Shown: in pieces, positions 58,518-64,000 of the stretch
How the letters are laid out: every line of letters starts with the position of its first letter
Position numbering within the stretch: the first letter of the stretch is position 1
Origin: Sphaerolaimus hirsutus
Taxonomy: Eukaryota > Nematoda > Chromadorea > Monhysterida > Sphaerolaimidae
Length of the DNA stretch: 64,000 nucleotides
NCBI GenBank assembly: GCA_964036195.1
Contig: OZ038460.1
Location: forward strand, 7,815,504-7,879,503
Direction: 5' to 3'
The notes under the pieces: generated by a model
What the model saw: only the letters and a program-made list of their open reading frames with translations
What the model was told of the DNA's origin: nothing
The model's database searches: none
Translations under genes and position numbers: made by a program

Positions 58518-59008
58518 GTTGGAAGATGAGTTAAGTTTTGAGAAAGTAATGCATTTAGAAGCAACATTGAAAGTTGCAAGTGATGGAGACAAACGACAAC
58601 CAGTTTGATGAAAAGCTGATCATTCAAAAAGTATATAGATTTTGTGACTTGTCACTTTTAGAAAACTAGAACTTGATTGGATCAACTTGATTGGATTTGA
58701 TTTTTTAACAGCAACTTTTCCTGTCACTTGAAGAGCTACGGGACTACCCCCGGTCTGATTTTAGCTCTCTGCCGATTGTTTGGATAAGTATACTGCACAA
58801 GCAAGACAATAAATATGAGAGAATGAGTGATGACTCACTTCTGAAGAGCCTATTTTCATTTCAGCCAAGCAGATGCCAACAGTGACTAAATCAGAATAAA
58901 CACCAGAACATCACTGCCAAAATCTGACACAAAACCCGAGCATCATGAAATACCGTTTCCATACAGTACTCAACATAATAAATGTACACCTACTGGTTGG
59001 GTTTTAAG

Positions 59009-62000
59009 TTACGACGAATTCTTTTGACTCTTTTTCTGCTTTTTCCAAAATTTCTTCACCAGTTCATGGGCAGCCAATCGAACAATCACGATTTTGCGCG
59101 CGTCATCGCGTAATAATAAAGCGGGAGGCCCGTTGCGCTGAAAAAATGAGAATTAAAATGGGCATTTATCATTTTCTGACAAAACGGATGATTTCGGTCA
59201 TTGATGGCAATTTTACATAAAATAACACAAAAATGACAAACCTGAGTGACACTCTCCGGAGACGATACAAACTGCACCAAATTTGTATAATCCTCCTCGC
59301 TGTCGAATGCTCTAAATGGGGAAAATTTGCCGTATGCGGATGATAATCACCAACAAATTACAAGAAAACAGAATAGCATAATAGGGGCCAATTCCGCCAG
59401 CGGCGACTAAAGTTGTTTTTGTAAGTTGTAAAGTGACAAGTTTACTTATGACCGCATGTGGTATGTGTGTATGTCGTCACGTCACTCACAACTTTACAAC
59501 GTGACACTTTTCATTTGGCTTATCACTCTCAATTACCACCAGTAGGTTGCACCCCACAGCACACCGAACCCCCCAAAACAACGCACTCATAACACACGGC
59601 CGGGTCGTACGTAAAGCGGTCCTTCTCCAGCTGCCACAACCTGAGCTGGTCGGCGACCACGGCGGGCGGGATGGACGACAGCGTGGGGTCGAACTGCGCC
59701 AGCGCCTTGGTCTGCGAGTCGCCCGACATGGACGGGTGCGCGTGCGTGCGAAGGTAGCTGATGATTTGAGTCGCTTTGATGCCCACCTGAGGGCAGTTGG
59801 GCGGGTGTTTGATAAATGTGATGGCCTTTGGCGCATGGAAAGGACTATTTAGGAGAGGAAGGAGTGCCAACAGCACCAATCCTGTGTAAGAAATTTCAGA
59901 CATATTTGAAATGACTGGCAAACTATGCTGTAAAAGCATTCTACTGTATATCCTCGAATAACCCCCCCTGTTAGATGACTGACGGAAAAATACCACCACG
60001 AAGAACTACTCGATGATGTTCACTAGCATTGATTTCATTGCACGAATGATGGAATTTGTATTGACTTACTGGTTTATGCGACTAAGTTAACCCCATTCAT
60101 GCAATATACTGATCATGCATTTTACTTAAAATTCAGACAAAAAACCCTCCCCTCGAATAATCCCCAAGTCAAAAAATTCTGACGAAAAATATCCGCGGTG
60201 ACTTATTCGACGATATACGGTATTCATAAGGTGTCTTTGAACCCCCCTCCCAACCTGCAGCGACCTGCCCACACTTTCCCTAGTCAGTACCCCCACAGCC
60301 ATGTCCTCGAATCTGTACAGCATGTCCGCAAACGTGGACAAAATAGCCAGGTGCAGCGGACACGAAGTGTAGGCGTACAGGCGGAAATTTGTCTCGATTA
60401 CGAGAAAACCAGATGCCGATGTTGATGGATCGGTTTGGGAAAGTGCTGCGCAAGTGGGCGGGGCTAGAATTGCCGCTAGAAAAAGAAAATAGGTCAACAT
60501 TTTGAAAATCATGTGATACACGCTACTGACGCCTCAAATCTGAGTAGTGTCAGGTGAAAATGCCTTATTATAACGGCTCCAAAATCAATAAATTAGAGGT
60601 CAAATTGTAACTTTGGCATCAATACTGCCACAAAATCAATGAAAACAACTCCAAATGTTTATCTTTATGGGAAATTGCGCGCTTCCGTTAAAAAAGTGAG
60701 TTTGCGAAAACAGGCGAAAAACTCTGGGTGGTGACAAAAATCAAGACAGTGCAGCACCAACCATTCGTGGCGCCAGCTAATGACCTCAAAGCAGATGTTA
60801 CATAAAACCAGCCATCTTTGCGCCGCCGTATATGCACCAGACCGATTTCGCGCATATGCTGCATGTTTTTAAACAATAGATAGATAACAAATTAAACCGC
60901 CATACTAAAAACAGACCTGTATAAAGTCATTCTGAATAGTGGCATATTTCTTGTCTATATAATATGCGGCACCGGGCGCCGACAGGCACATTGAACACAG
61001 CAGCTCCACCACGCCCGAAAGTGCTGCAAGATGATACTTCTGTGGGTGTCACAAGCAGAGACTTTTTTCAATTTTAATTTTTTTTCAAAGAAGGGTTGGA
61101 AAAAAATTAATATTTTTCAATAGCTTTGATAAAAAATCTATTTCAAAAAATTAGTTTAAAAATCAAGGATTATCCCCATCTGTGGGTGTCACAAGAAAAG
61201 ACTTCTGTGGGTGCCACAAGAGAAAACTTCTGCGGGTGTGACAAGAAAAACTTTTATGACTGTCACAAGAAGATAGTTTTACAGGTGTCACAAGAAGATA
61301 CTTTTACAGGTGTCAGAAGAAGAGACTTCTGTGGTTGTCACAAGAAAAGACTTATATATTTTGTTCATTGTTTTTTTATAGATCGAATACATCAATATGG
61401 GAACTTCCCACGGGCACAGAGTTGACGGTGGTAGGGTTGGGACGATATATCGTATCGAATATCGGATATCGACTTTTTTCATATCGAATATCGAATATCG
61501 ATATCGAAAATTGTGACAAAATATCGAATATCGATATCGAATATCGAGCATTTTTTCGATATTTTTCGATATTCTTCCCTTCCCTGGCCTGACCTAAAAT
61601 ATGCCAGGAATTGCACTTTTAGAAAGTGATTTTGAAGGCAATTATCAAAACTTCTGTGCACATGCGTGCACTTTGTCGTCACATGACATGTATTTCCATT
61701 TTAGCAGTTGCAACCACCTCTAATCTTGTGCAAATGCAATCACAAATGTCCACGTCAGAGTATGTGCCATGGCGCTGGCACCAAGGTGCATTTTCTTTAC
61801 TACATCCATCCAATTCCAGGGTGTGGGGTGAGTTTATGTTAATTTTATGTAAATTTGTGCAATCTACTCTTCAGTAAGGATATGATCAATTATGTTTGTG
61901 ACCAAATGGAAATACAATATGCCACCCAAGATATGCCTTGCCTTAGCAAAAGCAAAATATCGAAAATATCAAAATATCGATATCGAATATCAAGCATATT

Positions 62001-63898
62001 TTCATATCGAATATCGAGGGTCAATATCGAATATCGAGTTCCAGAAAAAAATATCGAATATCGATATCGAAAAGTCATATCGTCCCAACCCTAGACGGTG
62101 GTGCATCGAGTTCCACCCGACTTGTGTGGTTGTCACAAGAAGAAACCAATACCGAAAAACCCACCATCAACATCATCCTCACAAATTCTGACCAGACTCA
62201 GAACATAAATCCACAACTGTTCATTTCGTTCCATCAATAAATATTGAAACCCAGCACTGGTAATTTCATAATTTGAATTCTGTGCACTCCTTGAAGTGGA
62301 TGGGCCGTCATCCGGTGACGCAACTAATTTTGCCCTTTGCAGGACCAATTTTTGCTGACTGGATACCTTTGAAGCACTCTCCTCTGTGCTCAGGGCTAGA
62401 AACTGCGATTAGATTGCTCAATGCAGATGCAGAAAAGCTGTTCAAAATGACCGCCAGCATCTAGGAAAAACGGGATGTAGGCATACTAGTCATGTAAACC
62501 CGCTGGTCATGTAGACCCGCGACTCATGTATCTTAAGGGGATTAGTACAGCATGGGTGATTAGCATGGGGGTTTACATAAATAGTAGAGTAAAGAAGCAC
62601 GGGCCGCAGTGCGTCAGCACTCACATTGTCTTTGTCACAATTTTGATGACACCACTCAAAGAAAAATAGAAAGACTCAAATGTGTAACAATTTTTTTATG
62701 AGTTTTTAAATTTTTCTTTGATTGGTGTCATCAAAATAGTGACAAAAACAATGTCAGTGCAGTCGGACTGCGGCCCATGCTGTGTACTCTACTAATAATG
62801 TAAACCACCATGCTAACCCCCATGCTGCCGTGCTAATCCCTCCCAAAATACATGACTGAAGTGTCTACATGACTAGCGGTTTACGTGACAACAGGCACAG
62901 AGTCTAAGTGGTCTAAAATTTGTCACATTGCAGTCACTTCAAAGGGTGCAGGATGAGCTCTCATCTATCTTACCTGCAAAACGCAATTCCATCTGTCGGC
63001 GGCATATTCTGCCAGCTCAGTCAATCCCTTCCTGTGTTTCACCTCAATCACACTTTGAGGGACTTGTTTGAGTCCGATGCTGTCCGTCGGTGAACAGAAA
63101 CCGGCTTGGAGAGAACGCTTGAAATTTTCATTCAAAGTGATCGTTTTGCCTGCGGGGGTCGCCGGCTGTATGAAGTGTCCTAAAGGTGTACAAAAATTGT
63201 GCCCATAATTTGATGAATAGAGTAATGTAAAAATTATGCACCAAATTTACAAATAGTGAGACTAATTTAATGTAATGTGATTGGAATTTTTTTGTTGTAT
63301 TCAGATGAGAGTCAGCTTAGTAGACCATTGAAAAGGCCACGTACAAGCTGAGTAAATCTCAAAATCTTGCACAATTACCGTATATCCTTGAAGACCCCCC
63401 TTGAATAACTACCTCCTCAAAAACACTGACGAAAAAATAACTCCCTGCTTGAATAACTCCCCCCTCTGTGATGAGTGTAGAAGATACTGCAACAAGTGAA
63501 AAAAACGAAATGCAAATGCAGTGTGTGTAACAAAAAATACAAGAATGTTAGCCTATGGCAGTGAAAGCAGATGCAGTGTGTATTTTACACACTGTATACC
63601 TACATACTTAATTACCTGCAAGTTTTCCTGACAGTTATGACGAAAATAACTCCCCCCACAAAAACTGTGGCGAAAAAATAACTTCCCGGGGGACTTATTC
63701 GAGGATATACGGTAGATTGAATTCTTAAAATTGTCAATCATCATTCAAGAAAACGGGGGATTCTTGACACTAAGTTTTGAATACGCATATTGACTTAGAA
63801 AAATGCATTGTGAAAAAGCGTTCAGACCTGCACTTTCATCAGTTGCCACAACCAGAATCCCCAACTTTATCAGCATCTCAAGTTCCCGCTCACACTGC
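59009..63898 (-). CDS. GTF2H4: TFIIH subunit p52, N-terminus beyond the window
   Basis: Core TFIIH subunit (Tfb2/p52), which anchors and stimulates the XPB helicase and pairs with p8/TTDA, acting in nuclear transcription initiation and nucleotide excision repair. Exons on minus: 63898-63828, 63179-62974, 62402-62183, 61023-60917, 60858-60762, 60475-60255, 59786-59587, 59311-59242 and 59137-59009 (TAA). Every junction is in phase; 439 residues are present. Family landmarks in order: LAEYAADRWNCVLQ, NYEITSAGFQYLL with QLWIYVL, DFIQHMREIGLVHIRRR, FLVIETNFRLYAYTSCPLHL with MLYRFEDMAVG, QIISYLRTHAHP, VADQLRLWQLEKDRF, and the basic end LVKKFWKKQKKSQKNSS. The p8-binding C-terminus is intact. Introns hold a CGATAT element (61432), a tandem repeat (61171) and an inverted repeat (62488). 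Confidence 0.93.
59942..60222. mobile_element. TACTGTATATCCTCGAATAA fold-back MITE
   Basis: Ends TACTGTATATCCTCGAATAA and TTATTCGACGATATACGGTA; TA-flanked. It lies in a TFIIH p52 intron, 33 bases from an exon donor. Confidence 0.7.
61171..61355. repeat. Tandem repeat, CTGTGGGTGTCACAAGAAAAGACTT unit
   Basis: About six to seven imperfect copies of a 28-30 base unit (…GTGTCACAAGAA.A.ACTT…), with single copies at 61041 and 62124. Intronic in the TFIIH gene. No spacers, so not a CRISPR array. Confidence 0.82.
61432..62093. mobile_element. hAT-like fold-back element with ATCGAATATCGATATCG arms
   Basis: Ends TAGGGTTGGGACGATAT and ATATCGTCCCAACCCTA, with an exact 8-bp target duplication GACGGTGG (61424-61431, 62094-62101). 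Intronic in the TFIIH gene. Confidence 0.9.
62488..62890. repeat. 400-bp inverted repeat, CATACTAGTCATGTAAACCC end
   Basis: Right end ACATGACTAGCGGTTTACGT. Inner arms include GGGCCGCAGT…TGACACCA and complement. Intronic in the TFIIH gene; no open frame. Confidence 0.65.
63376..63714. mobile_element. TACCGTATATCCTTGAAGAC fold-back MITE
   Basis: TA-flanked ends TACCGTATATCCTTGAA / TTCGAGGATATACGGTA, with GAATAACTCCCCCC words between. It lies in the first visible TFIIH p52 intron. Confidence 0.72.
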
Positions 63899-64000
63899 CT
63901 GCAAATAAAGGCAACTGCAATAAACACTTTTTGATTTGAATGATGTTACAGCAGAATACACAAATCGAACGGTTAAAAGTTATCAAAAACCTAAAGTGCC

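Noticed and set aside
61171..61355. CRISPR-like direct repeats
   Set aside because: Units are contiguous with no unique spacers, and the setting is an intron of a eukaryotic gene.
1..64000. tRNA, rRNA, snRNA genes, origins, phage or bacterial operon structure
   Set aside because: I looked for conserved tRNA boxes, rRNA cores and tight gene spacing by eye and saw none. A covariance-model scan would be needed to exclude small RNA genes.

Overview
The window is eukaryotic nuclear DNA, almost certainly from an animal outside the vertebrates. Short GC-rich exons sit as islands in AT-rich DNA packed with inverted-repeat transposable elements. The genes include a TFIIH p52 subunit, a linker histone, an F-box/LRR protein, a three-finger C2HC zinc-finger protein and a 10-cysteine ectodomain of the activin/BMP type-I receptor pattern. 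That last family is metazoan. I cannot name the species. All exon models below were built by hand from GT/AG sites, reading-frame phase and family patterns. No transcript evidence was available.

Layout. 0.5-9.6 kb: an F-box/LRR gene on the minus strand, with large introns holding fold-back elements and a BEL/Pao retrotransposon fragment. 9.7-22.3 kb: no gene recognised; nested fold-back elements and simple-sequence arms. 22.4-25.8 kb: a complete histone H1 gene (minus) with five introns and a TATA box. 26-30.9 kb: repeats. 31.2-33.0 kb: a plus-strand gene with three C2HC fingers, one exon of which appears to use a splice acceptor supplied by a transposable element. 34.3-39.2 kb: a minus-strand gene joining a type-I-receptor-like ectodomain to a long Thr/Ser/Pro-rich stalk. 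39.3-58.9 kb: mostly transposable elements, including two hAT-like elements with exact 8-bp target duplications, plus a few weak candidate exons, some immunoglobulin-like. 59.0-63.9 kb: the TFIIH p52 (GTF2H4/TFB2) gene on minus, running off the right edge so that its N-terminal exons are missing.

The genes do not form an operon or an obvious pathway. The recurring themes are structural. (1) Many unrelated-looking fold-back elements are built the same way: a short terminal motif, arms made of one repeated 5-12 bp word, and 8-bp target duplications. (2) Introns use unusual 5' splice sites, with GTNGG frequent and GTA rare. (3) Transposon ends lie at or within a few bases of exon boundaries.
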